Shown here in pieces: positions 35,201 to 46,613 of a stretch of DNA of 64,000 nucleotides; positions within the stretch are counted from its first letter, which is position 1, and every line of letters starts with the position of its first letter. A program made the position numbers and the translations under genes. The notes beneath the pieces were generated by a model. It had not been told where the DNA came from. It did no database searches and saw nothing but the letters and a program-made list of their open reading frames with translations. Location of the stretch: contig CM046301.1 in the NCBI GenBank assembly GCA_025267735.1, forward strand, positions 52,843,872 to 52,907,871, read 5' to 3'. This DNA comes from Mactra quadrangularis (Eukaryota > Mollusca > Bivalvia > Venerida > Mactridae).

Positions 35201-37900
35201 AAGCACTGAAAGTGCTGTAGGAACGATTCTTGAAAGCGTGTAGGTACCATGTCTAAGATATAATTTCTAAATTAACACAAGTAATAAGTTGTTATATCAA
35301 GAACATAATATTATCAAAAATCTTGCAAATTCAAAGGTATTGCAAGTAAACTATACAACAAAAGTATATACACTTAAAATTCAGTAATTGTCTTTTCTTA
35401 AGATATGCTGTGACTAGTTTGCTCTTCTGTAGAACTTTGAGGTAGATTCTCTGCAAACTTTTATCTTGATGCTGCTGAGTAATGTTGAACTTCTAGCAAA
35501 TACTTACATGGATGATATATGTTTTTGGGGAATTAAAGCCAAAGATTTGCTGAAAGTCTAGCACGAAATTATTTGTATCAATTTATATATATCAAAATGA
35601 AAGCGACTAACAGATTAAGACATGAATGAGGGAGCGTGACATTTGCATTATTCAAATGATATTATTTTCGCATTCATTCCATTCGTCATATTTAAGTCGA
35701 TTTGAGATCTTTAATTCGTTTACACATATTACCCATATTTATCACTTGAAAGTGTATGGTGTCCACATTTAAGGTGCATTGTAATTATTAAGTTTATGTA
35801 TGCCATTGACAGTGTTTTTCCTATTTATAAAACAGTGAAAATAGTAATGAATACACCGTGTTTTGATCACAAAAACTGATTACAAGGGGAGCCTACTCTG
35901 TGCGGCTTAGTAAGAGAGGAAAATAAGGATATTTCGATGGTTGACATCAACTTGTGTGAAAAAGTCCCATTCTCTGATAATCAGTGGTATCGGCTGAAAT
36001 GCTGCATATATTTAGGTAGTCTATTTTGATTCATGAAATAGCGCATATTTTTTGTAAGCCATTAGTCTTTCATTTGAGGCATTCGTTTAAAGGAGCGAAC
36101 AAAACTGTCTGTGGCTTAAGGTAAAAATGTTATCTGCAAAGTGGACCATTTTAAAGATTTATAAACTAGTACAACACGTAGTTATTAACAGTATCCCCAG
36201 CACATGTCATTTTGACGCCGGAAAGGCAATTTTAGCTGACACAGATTCTCCGGTGGAGTTTGAGCCTTAAAATATGAAAAAAAAAAATTTTGGTGATTTT
36301 TTTGTCTTTTTTGGTCACTTTCACACCAAGATTTAGTGATTGATACCATCAATTTATGTGAAAAATTAACATTTTTTTATGAAACAAAATTTTCCAAAAA
36401 TTGCTTTAAAAAGTAGCACTTTCTTTAGAATCAGTGGTATCGCCAATGGCGTATATATTTTAGGTAGTCCATTTTGTTTCATAAAATTGCGCATATTACT
36501 GGAAAGTAATGAGTCCTTCATATTACCCATAGATTTGGAGGCGTGAAACAACATTTTGTCCCTTTGATGTTACAATGGAAGGGACCGGAACAATTCTTTA
36601 ATCTTGTTATAAGCCGAATGGTTTCGGCACACTTCAATCATAATTATATCTTCAAGAAGTAAATTTTGACGGTTCGATATAACTAATACAAGTATGATTA
36701 ATTGCATTTACAATTACAATGTATCAATAATCACTTTCTAATAAATTCAACATAACAGTTTGTCTACCAACTTCGCGCTTTTAAATCATAACAATAAATA
36801 CGTTCAATTCTATTTTGTTTATCTCACATCACAAATTTTTTTCAGTCAATTTGAAGTTTAATTTCATAATAATGTTCAATAATCGGTTAAACATGTGCTG
36901 TGTCTTACAGTACATGAGTACTACATTTTTGTATTCAATACATAGAATACAATAGACACAATACTTATGCAATCTCTAAATATCATTACTGTACTTTATC
37001 CAAAAATATCTTCAATTCTTGGTAGAAATATATTCAATTTTGCTTTTTATTGTTAATACATATTTTTTGATAAATAACCAAATAGATTATATATCAAACT
37101 ATCATAATATATTTTACGGGTCGAGTTGATAATGGGTTGAGTAGTCCACGAGTTGAGTTGTCCCAAATTTCGGGTTGAGTTGTCCACTGGTTGAGTTGTA
37201 CCGGACCCCAATGGAAGCGGTTAATTGTCGAAGAAGAAAGTGTGACATGCCGTTTATTAATCACTTATGAAAGTCTGTTGTCCACATTTTGGGTGCTTTT
37301 TAATGATAAAGTGTATGTACAGTGCAAAAAGGAATGGATTTATAACCTTATAGTCACAATAACTGGTTAAATAAATGGAGATGAACCGCCCCTATTGTGC
37401 GAGTGAATCGTCTACAAGCGAATATAACTGGGTGCGAATCGTTCGCTACCTTTCCGAAACTAGGTCATTCTTCTGCTTTGAGATAAACACGTTTTCACGA
37501 TTAGTATTATGCTTCATTCGATGTCTATACATATGCTATGTTGTGCAAATTCATTTTTCATGCTGTCAAGAGAGATATATTTAGTCAAAACATGAATTTT
37601 TTCGAGGTTTAATAGTCTCGATAACCATGCATTTTACAAACGGAAGTCTTCGTTTTGTAAAGTTTAGTACCCTGCTTTTTCGTTTAAGATAGCTTACAAG
37701 CCGAATGAGCCGGGAACCAACGGTATAGAATAAATAATCAGGTCGGGTTAAAGTTCGTATGAAATATTAATGTATTTGTATACACAACGGGAATTAATGA
37801 GTATAATTACGATTGACCAGTTTGCGTCGTTTCGAAGTTGTTCGGTAATTTCCGTTTGTAGGGGAGACAACCTAGCTCCGTATAGTTACATGATAATGAG
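35201..37900. other. Composite unassigned block with internal duplication
   Basis: Diverged direct copies at about 35940-36125 and 36345-36565 (shared AATCAGTGGTATCG, ATATTTTAGGTAGTCCATTT, TTGCGCATATT). GTCCACATTT..GGTGC phrases at 35759 and 37277 hint at a third, older copy. GGTTGAGTTGTCC is tandemly repeated at 37125-37200. Hairpin at 37633-37662. Probably old transposon remains; ORFs of about 60-70 codons are not convincing. Confidence 0.5.
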
Positions 37901-39002
37901 AAAGTATGCATAAATTATCCTTCTTTGCCTTTGTTGAAAGGCGTGGAAATATGAATATTTATGAGTCAGAATGGTTTTAAGATTTGTCATGTCTCTGGAA
38001 CGATAAATCGTTCCAAAAATTAATGTCCAGCTCTGGGAACTCTGAATATTTGGGGTTTGACAAGGAAAAAAAAACATGTTCTACACATTATTGCCTCTAA
38101 ATTAATGCTTATGTTTTCTGTACTGATGATTCATAAAGTTAGAAGCCTGTATTGTAGGGAAAACCATAACATTTCTGAAAAAGTCCATTGTTTCGTCATG
38201 CAATTTTGTAACATATGGGCATTTTCAGTGGGGTGTCAGGGGGTGGTGATCTGGGTTGCAGAGCCTTCCAAAAGTTACAGATGTTTTCTTTAACCCTCAT
38301 GAGTTGTGCTAGAAATACTTTTCCTTTTTAAAGGGAAACTTTCTTGCGCAAAACTAGCTCCCCCCCCCCCCCACGTTGTTATTGGACCTCTCTTCTCCCC
38401 ATCGTTTTTTTTAAGTTATTGAACCTCTCCTCACATTGTTTTCAAAGTTAAACCCCCTTATCTGATCAACGACCTAAGTAAATAAAGCTGAAAAGACAGA
38501 TTGAAAATATGGAAGAATGTTTCCTCCAACACAAATGATAATTTTCAGCATATTTCTCTTGTAGAATTTTATTACCTCAAGTGTAAAAAATCTCTTATAC
38601 AGTCAGAACGTTTGTCCTTGGTAACTGAGAAATTGTTTTTCTAAGAAATATTGAAAATGTATAATAAAATGTCTCGTATGCGTGTGTCTTTGATGTCATC
38701 AACTTACGTTAGATTTAACAAAGGAATGGTTTTATTTACGTCAGACAACCAACTTTCTAGAAATAATTTTAATATTTTTATTTTTTTATACTTTATTACG
38801 TATTTTAATGAGTTCACAAACAATGTGTATTTGTATAGGAACGATGTTGGAATATAAATAAAGTTGTCACTTGTAAAATAGTGAAAACTCCTTGATAATT
38901 ATTTGGTAAAAAAATTAAGAAATTCAAACTTTAAATTTTGTGTTTGATAATGTATGTTTTTGTACAAAACTTTCGCCGCTTTATTTTCATTTAATACAAA
39001 GT
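37901..39002. other. Unassigned AT-rich sequence
   Basis: Small inverted repeat TGGAACGATAAATCGTTCCA at 37996-38015 and a C-tract at 38361-38374. No gene recognised. Confidence 0.45.
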
Positions 39003-39010
39003 CTAGCACA

Positions 39011-39429
39011 TAGTGTTGGGAATAGGTTTAGAATATTTTAGTCGATTAATCAGTTAAAGTGGTTGACTGATTAATGATTAATCAGTTATGTAATATCAAT
39101 AGTGAAAACCCCATTACTTAATGTACTAAGTTCTAATGAATTCCTGTTTTAATCATGCTATTTGATATTTAATTATTTATGATAAATAAAACAATATGAA
39201 AATTAGAACCTTTATCATTTTCTAATACATTTCAAAACATGTCAATACTAAACATGACTGAATTCAGTGCACCATAAAGAACAACACTTTTTAGAAACAA
39301 CAGTTATATAGACTATAAATCTATTATACCAGTCTAATTCTTTGATGAATCAATAATCTTTGTTGACGAATAATCATCGGCATCTTCCTCAATGATTACT
39401 TGATGAACTGATTAATCAGCCCAACACTA
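39011..39429. mobile_element. hAT-like MITE, 419 bp, perfect 8-bp target duplication
   Basis: Inverted ends TAGTGTTGGGAAT and TAGTGTTGGGCTG; CTAGCACA flanks both sides exactly (39003-39010, 39430-39437). Many ATTAATCAGT blocks inside in both orientations. Confidence 0.9.
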
Positions 39430-39641
39430 CTAGCACAGCAAACAATTTCAGGTTGCCAGTGGACAAAAATGGCCTTTTACTAATTTTAGCTGAATTGTTC
39501 AGATTTCACTCCAGGAAATGTGCCTCCTCCCTAAAAAAGACTCTTTGGGTGTAAGACTCACTCATTAAAGGATATTTCTAGCTTTTTTGTGATACTTTGA
39601 CAAACAGTTTTATCAATTTTGATATGATATCTATAGGCTTA

Positions 39642-39937
39642 GTTTGTTTGTTGGGTTTAAAGCCCTAGCAACACATTGTATAGGTCATATAACAGCAATC
39701 AGTCAACCTACTCACTCCTCCTGGAAAGGCTAAATTAGCTGTTAATCATACTTTCGTCAGTGACTGACAACTGCCCTACATGATTAAAAATCATTGGTAA
39801 GAGGGAGAATGGCAGTAGAAATAATTTAATGACCAAGCTTCATGAAAGTATCCCCCCCCCCCCCGGGAATTTAACTCACAACCCCTTGATCAGTAGACTT
39901 GTGTGCTACCAACTGAGCTAATCAAGCAGCTATTCCT
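39642..39937 (-). repeat. tRNA-derived SINE (second family), reverse orientation
   Basis: Parallels 24729-25043 over its length (CAACACATTGTATAGGT, CTGGAAAGGCTAA, CTGCCCTACATGATT, GATCAGTAGACTTGTG, CCAACTGAG). TAGGCTTA on both sides (39634-39641, 39938-39945) is a likely target duplication. A 14-base C run replaces the unique spacer. Confidence 0.82.
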
Positions 39938-40044
39938 TAGGCTTATAGGAAAGATTTGCCTGTCCTTCTGTGTTGTCTAGTTAAATAAAATTGTTGCTTA
40001 CTTATTTACTTGCTATCCTATATTTATATTCTCAGAAAATATGA

Positions 40045-40308
40045 ATTTTTATACCCCCGCTTCGAAGAAGAGGGGGGTATACTGTTTTACCCTTGTCCGT
40101 GCGTCCGTCCGTTACAAAATTTCCGTCGCAGTTTTCTCAGCAACTATAACATGCAGCAACCTAATACTTTGCATATTGCTTCATCCCATAGTCCCATGTG
40201 GTGTAAAGCGATTTCATGCTCCTTGCTCATCTACTTCCTGTTTGTCGCATATTTTTAGATTTTCGCGGGGGTATCACTAGTGAGCATTAGCTCACAGATT
40301 TACTTGTT
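40045..40308. mobile_element. ATACCCCCGC element, copy 1
   Basis: Starts TTTTTATACCCCCGCTTCG with an immediate GAAGAGGGGGGTAT hairpin, runs through GTCCGTGCGTCCGTCCG and ends CTCACAGATTTACTTGTT. Almost identical to 40831-41111. Recognisable as a repeat type common in bivalve sequence, from general memory. Confidence 0.8.
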
Positions 40309-40830
40309 CTGACTGGTTAAAGTCTGTTGATCTGGAAAAGAAATTTCAGTTGAGCAAGATCTTGTTAAACTTAATGTCATTGTCAATGTCATCTATGTAC
40401 CTCAGTGGGTGAAGTATTATGATTAATTCCTTAAAGAACTTGCAGAATAATGTACAAGCAGTATATATATTTATAATTAATAAAAAGGGGCTTGAAAAAG
40501 GTCACTTGTTTTAGTCGTTTATATCATGGTCATCTTACTGTTATTCCACATTATTTTAGGAGTGTCTGTTACTTAAATATGTTAAATATAATCATGACTA
40601 TTCATGTATAAACTTCTATTAGGCCTTGAAAATAGTTCAGTTTTTGGCTAGTCTTCCCAAAAAAGTAGTCTGTAAATTAAGTCGAATTAAAAAAAAATGT
40701 AAATTGTTCTGTGATATTGTGGGTAAAACCTGTCTTAGTTAGGATTCATTTTAAACCAGTACTGTAGTTCAAAATTTATTAACTAGACAAGACCTCTCAT
40801 TAGACTTCTAAAAGTTTATACAGTCAATAA
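40309..40830. other. Spacer between two near-identical elements
   Basis: Unique AT-rich sequence; no feature seen. Confidence 0.5.
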
Positions 40831-41111
40831 GTTTTTTATACCCCCGCTTCGAAGAAGAGGGGGGTATACTGTTTTACCCTTGTCCGTGCGTGCGTCCGTC
40901 CGTGCGTCCGTCCGATACAAAATTTACGTCGCAGTTTTCTCAGCAACTATAACATGCAGCAGCCTAATACTTTGCATATTGCTTCATCCCATAGTCCCAT
41001 GTGGTGTAAAGCGATTTCATGCTCCTTGCTCATCTACTTCCTGTTTGTCGCATATTTTTAGATTTTGGCAGGGGTATCACTAGTGAGCATTAGCTCACAG
41101 ATTTACTTGTT
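40831..41111. mobile_element. ATACCCCCGC element, copy 2
   Basis: Same start and end as copy 1, same orientation, only a few substitutions and a longer GTGCGTCCGTCC run. About 780 bp downstream of copy 1. Confidence 0.8.
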
Positions 41112-41739
41112 TTTATTCAAAACCCAATTTTAGTCCCCTACTGGTGTTCACACTGTAGCTATATTTATGCCTTATTTTATTATCCAGACTTATTCTGCCT
41201 TTAACTTGTCTGGTGTTCTTATTAAAAAGTTTGCTATAGTCAATCATTTCCATGTTTTGAGAAAATTATGAATGAATGCTATGTAGAATGGTTCAATAAT
41301 TTGCTAGACTGGTTTACAGGATTCCAGTTTTAGCTGAGTATTCTATATATAGAAACTTTGAATACAGACTGAGCTGTTTTTGTTCTAAGTCTAGTAAAGT
41401 GCTGAACAATTAATTCTTCATTTGGAAAATTTGTTCTGCAGTGATTTGCTCCTCTGGGATCATAGTTTGTGTTTTAAATATTCAGACCTTCTAAACAAAT
41501 AGTCAGTAAGTGAATAATATTTTTACTGAGTATATAAATGGTGCTTATATTCATATTGTAAGAAATATTTCAAACATGCGGTAAACTGATTCAGAATAAA
41601 TAAATTTATATTAAAGTGACCAGGATAATTGTTTGGATGACTAAGTTTGCATACCCTTTCAGTCATTGCCTTTAAATTTCTCAAGCTTTAGTCTGATTAA
41701 TTATGTAATTTGGTATAAGGCAAAATTATCAACTTAAGC
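41112..41739. other. Unassigned AT-rich sequence
   Basis: No supported feature. Confidence 0.45.
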
Positions 41740-41766
41740 CAAACTAGATGAAATTACACTAACCTG

Positions 41767-42233
41767 TAGGGCTGCGAATCGTTGAGCATGTGGCAATCTG
41801 ATCCGAACCACGATTCATGTAGAACAATTCACGAATCGAACCACGAATCACTGGTTAATGAAAACATACAGGAATTCATATATACAACACACATATATGT
41901 ATGAATATACTTATAAATATAACAAAAATAAGTGAAGGATTACAGAAGCTGTTATTGCATTTTTAACATAACCGTCTGCAGCATCATGTTACTCATGTTA
42001 GAGGTTCAAGGAGGGTTTTTGCATGTGCTGAAAATGCGCGATGCACAAATCATGTTAATTAATCTTTTCAGGTGTAGCGCAGCTCATTTTCAACAGTAAT
42101 TTAGCTGATTTTTTCTTCAGTTTTTGTAACAATAGATCGCGATTCAACGATTTCGGAAGTGTCGAATATTCGTACTCGGTTTTCTAGTCGGGATCGCGAA
42201 TACCCGAGTACTCAGATACTCGCAGCAGCCCTA
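41767..42233. mobile_element. hAT-like MITE, 467 bp, perfect 8-bp target duplication
   Basis: Inverted ends TAGGGCTGCGAAT and TAGGGCTGCTGCGA; CTAACCTG flanks both sides exactly (41759-41766, 42234-42241). It splits a copy of the TTTCACTAG dispersed repeat (41745-41766 and 42242-42290). Internal CACGAATC motifs in both orientations. Confidence 0.9.
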
Positions 42234-42377
42234 CTAACCTGAATCAATTTTTCACTTGTCCATGCCAGACTATGGGTTAAATCATTGACTGTGTCCTTTG
42301 CCATGGCTCTATATGTAATGTGCATGACTTCATGTTCCATTTTATGTGATTTGGGAAATATTACCACAATTTTTTTA

Positions 42378-42503
42378 TCAATCAATTATTGAGGGATGAT
42401 TGATTGATCAATCGATTAATAATTTAATTTTATTAATTGATTGAATAATCAATTTATTAGTAAATTGATTTATTTATTAACCAATCAATTGATTGATTAT
42501 CAG
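42378..42503. repeat. ATTGATTGATCAAT low-complexity palindromic tract
   Basis: Repeated TTGATTGA, TCAATCAATTGA and TTAATTGATTGA; self-complementary over about 120 bp. Confidence 0.75.
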
Positions 42504-43137
42504 ATAACATATCTAATTGACAATGTTCTTGTTATACATTATAGCTTTCATCCTTTGTAGTTATTTTCATATAAAAAATGTTTAATGACAATGTTATATA
42601 TTCACTGAGGCTACTATCACTAAGTTCAAGTTACAATTACTAAAGGTGATTATTGGGAGAAAGATAATTACATTTTTGATGACATTATATCTCTAAGCTA
42701 GCTCTAGTATAAGTAAGAAAAGTGCCAATAGTATCTCTCTTAGGGGGTTTATGTCTGTTGTTGAGCTATGTTTTTATCTCAGATTTTTAGGAGAATTTTG
42801 TTAGACTTTGGAATAGGGTTGGAATTGTAGACAGCTTATATTAGAAAATGTTTGATATATTGCTTGGTTTTAAATGAAATATGACAACTTTTTACTTGTT
42901 GATTTTATTATACATTTTGTACAGCACTTTTTGAACTTTGAACAATACATTCATTTTCTTAAACTTAATAATTTTGAGATCATGAGACAGTTAGACTACT
43001 GAAGTGATGCATTTTGGTTATTTTTCTAGTATATTTTGTAATTCAGAAATTCATTGAACTTCATTTGGATGGGTCAGTATAAAAGTAGACCGCATCCTTC
43101 TTTATTTATATGTAGTTAGACTAGTTTTTGTGCTAAC
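42504..43137. other. Unassigned AT-rich sequence
   Basis: No supported feature. Confidence 0.45.
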
Positions 43138-43304
43138 GATGATTTACTATTAGGACTACAAAAATCATGGTCCTTATAGAATCTGAGTCTTAATGTTAGG
43201 ACTTTTCTCCTTGAATTTTGCATTTTGGACTTGAAAATTGTCAAAAACCAGATGATTTTGCAATAACTAAGGTAATCTTTTAGCAGACTTTAACTGCATT
43301 TAAC
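43138..43304. repeat. Dispersed TTCCACT / TTAACTG repeat, copy 2
   Basis: Shares TTGCAATAACTAAGGTAATC, GAAAATTGTCAAA and AGACTTTAACTGCATTTA with 4615-4803 and (inverted) 58756-58928. Confidence 0.5.
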
Positions 43305-45557
43305 ACTTCATCAACAAAGTATCATCATTAAGTTAGGAAGAAATATTTCTTATTTTGGATCATCTTTAGTCATTATGTAATTGTCATCTGCTGTCAACTG
43401 TTTCCTAACTAATAGCGCCACCTACACAAGGTCATAGAAAATTTACCATAACTCATCAATAACCTAGGTGGAGAGGAGACTAATTATAAGTTACTAATCA
43501 CTCTAATGTCCTTGAAAATATTCTTGTCCAAAAACCAGTCCAAAATTTGTTTGTTTCATACCATTGTATTCTTCCACTTCCCCTCTTGGTAATTTAACAT
43601 TGTTTCCTTGTGCAAAGACCTATATTCTGATGGCTAGTTTAAGCCTTGTTTGCTCTCTCCCAGCAAATGCCCTGGTAGGTTCAAGTAATTTGGACTAAAG
43701 ATCTGGAATGCACCAGATTTGTGAAGAACATCATGTACATTGTACATTCATATCTTTATATCTTTCCAATAATGCTGAAAACCAGACCGGATATGGGGTA
43801 AAACTACAGTAAATTTTATGATGCTATGTTCCAGTAATTTTACAGTTCAAGCTAGTGATTTTCAGGTTAAACTCTGGTGACGCTACAAAGTGTCATGGTA
43901 AGCCGTAATTCAGCCCTGCACAATGGCATCATGCCCCCCCCTTCCCTGGTGTTTAAGAGAAAATGTTGTAGGAAAGCTACTGTGGCTGGCCCTATCAGCA
44001 CCCTCTTGTTTTTCATTTTCCTGACTTGTTTTACAATAGCGCAAGAGTAAAGTTTGAATGGAGTAAAATATTGGTTTGTTTTACTTCAGTGGGCAGATTT
44101 ATAATTTTCTGATGAAATAATCTTAAATGTGACAAAGTACTCAATTTAAACTAGTTTTATGATGTCTAATATCTTTTCTACTCAATATTTTATCAATATG
44201 AAATTGTGCTATGAAGTTACAATATTAAAGGGTTATAGAACACAACAAGAATTGTTTAAGGTAGAATTCCCCTAACGACAATCTACAGTCATGTGTCGAC
44301 TTGTCACCCTGGGTACATCGGTCCATCGACAATAAAATAGCTTTTAGATTTACAATTCGTGTTTTGAGGTCTTAATTGGCGAGAATGGTCTTAAATTAGC
44401 CCGCTGGCTGAATTTTGGTTGTTTATCTATGATCTCGTCGACCGTGCTGTCAAGAACTTTGGTTACAAGTAGTTATGTAGACTCTGTACGGTATTGAGGA
44501 AATTAAAATACATAAAATTAGATTTGAACGATAAAATGATTAGACTCCATTTTACAATAAGACTTGTCTTAACGTTAGCCAATTTAATAAGATTTGTAAA
44601 AATTCCTGACGTGGAAAGGTCACAAAAAGCGAACTTTCGTTTATAGATCTATGTAGCAGACGATATTTGCATTATAGGCCAAACATCAAAGTTACACACA
44701 TAGTATTATCTTTAAATATCGGTCACCAAATGTATGGAAATAAAATCATATTCTTCTTTGTTTCGGAAAAAAAAAGAACGAGTTATAAGACTAGCAAATT
44801 TCAGAAAATGAAGTCTTGCATGAATCCTTTTCATCATGTAACGCAGTATACATGTTTGTTGGGTTCAAACACTATGGTAGACCAATACGACACCATACTT
44901 AACCTCACAATGAACAAAAACATCGTTGTACGTGACTTGGTTCACAGAAATATTGTTATTTAATTAACACCCTAACCAAAAATTGGTTAATCTTTGCAAT
45001 GAGTATAACCGATGGTTTGTAAATTTATGAAGAAAAAATTAATTGGATCGAATGAAAATTAAGGTTTATGTATGATTTTCATGATCTAATTTCTGTCGCT
45101 ATATCAAATAATTGTTTTTGTTTTAAACCTTAGTTTCTTTTTATAAAGTGGTATTGATAGTTTTTAAAGTGCTAAAATAAGAAAAATTTGAGAAAAGTGG
45201 AATTTCAAAAAGTACGGAAGGTCGAGCCTCGTGGCTCGCGCGCTGGACATCAAGCTTCAGACCGATTTCTTTGTAACAAATATTAGAAAGTAATCAGTAT
45301 TACTACGCGCATGAATAGGATATAAAATTATTGTTTTTCGGTGAAAGAGAAAAACGCAAATAATAAGAGATTAACTGATTGAAAATTCAATACGATAATT
45401 TTCGCAACATTTTTTCTGTCATTCATCACATTAAAACCTATTATTATTATTCTTCACTTCAACACAAGAGAACTACTTATCATGCGGACCAAAACATAAT
45501 TTTTTTCATTCATAACACAATCTTAATGATCTTAATGATCATTCTGCATTAAGTAGA
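43305..45557. other. Unassigned sequence
   Basis: A CpG-bearing block lies at about 44270-45300, unlike its AT-rich flanks; probably old mobile DNA. The 98-codon frame at 44667-44963 shows no domain or splice context. Confidence 0.45.
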
Positions 45558-45643
45558 TTATTCACAGGTTTAGCACAAAACGATTGTAGCCCAATATAAG
45601 AAAAGATTGAGTTACAACTGTTTTGCGCTAAACCCGTGAATAA
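45558..45643. repeat. Near-perfect hairpin repeat, 86 bp
   Basis: Arms TTATTCACAGGTTTAGCACA..CGATTGTA and the reverse complement of TTATTCACGGGTTTAGCGCA..CAGTTGTA around a loop of about 22 bases. Confidence 0.82.
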
Positions 45644-46485
45644 ATAAAACAAAATTCTGTTACAAAATTATTAATGAAAATATTTTTGAAAGTGAGTTAT
45701 TATCTCCCTTTGATATGAAAATAGTTTAATTATGTGTATGTTCGTTCAAAATAATTGTTTAATATATATTAAAAATCTGACATGGTGTAAACATACACCA
45801 TACAAATATGATTGGACACCAATTTTCTCAGAAATTTCCTGTGGTCATAGACATTGTTTTGTTAGAATGGTATTCTTCCTTAATATGAGATTGAACATTG
45901 AATTATTATTGCTCCATATTTGACATTTTTATTGAAGATATTAATTGGAAAATGTCTTATCAAGGCATGATTGTATTTTATCATTGAGTTGTCAGTAAAC
46001 AGATGTCAGACCTTAATTTCTTATCATTCCATTGTCTAAATTACATGAATAAATATTGTACATTAACAAATCTAGAAACTATTAGAACACTCCTTGATGA
46101 CTGATTTTTTCTCATGATGATGTTTACTGATATCAAAGAGGAGTTTAACTGCATTATGATTGTCATGTTTTTTGTGGGGCATGACAGTATTTCCTCTTGA
46201 ATTTTGTGCAATGTTTTTCTTTCATATTTGCAACGGCTGGGTTTTAAATTAATTTGATTGAGCTTTAAATTTCATGAGAATAAATCTGCCGACTACATAA
46301 TTATATCCTATGATTCTCTATAAGTGAATGGTAACAGTGGTTTGAAGGCTGTATAGCACTTTTAGGATAATATAAGACATTGTTTACGTTGTATTTCATT
46401 TAGATATGTCTCAAGTTATCCTAAATGAGTTATAACTTTGACTACATGAAAAATTTACATTTTTGTCAAATTTTCATGGAAGGGT
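45644..46485. other. Unassigned AT-rich sequence
   Basis: No supported feature. Confidence 0.45.
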
Positions 46486-46578
46486 ATAGCTGCCCTTGTT
46501 GGGATTCAAACTTTAACCCCATTCTAGAAACTAGACTCCTGAAACCCCTGTGCTACCAACTGCACTACAGACCGAGGG
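46486..46578 (-). repeat. tRNA-like SINE head, reverse
   Basis: Minus strand has A-box-like GTAGTGCAGTTGG and B-box-like GTTTGAATCCC; no body recognised. Confidence 0.5.
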
Positions 46579-46613
46579 CTTTATGGCTTTATAAAATCAA
46601 GACATACATGTAG

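Noticed and set aside
40010..41083. Similar 67-82-codon ORFs
   Set aside because: Both arise from the two ATACCCCCGC element copies, so the similarity is repeat identity rather than a gene pair.
44667..44963. 98-codon ORF
   Set aside because: No domain, no compatible splice sites and no codon bias visible; length expected by chance in this much sequence.
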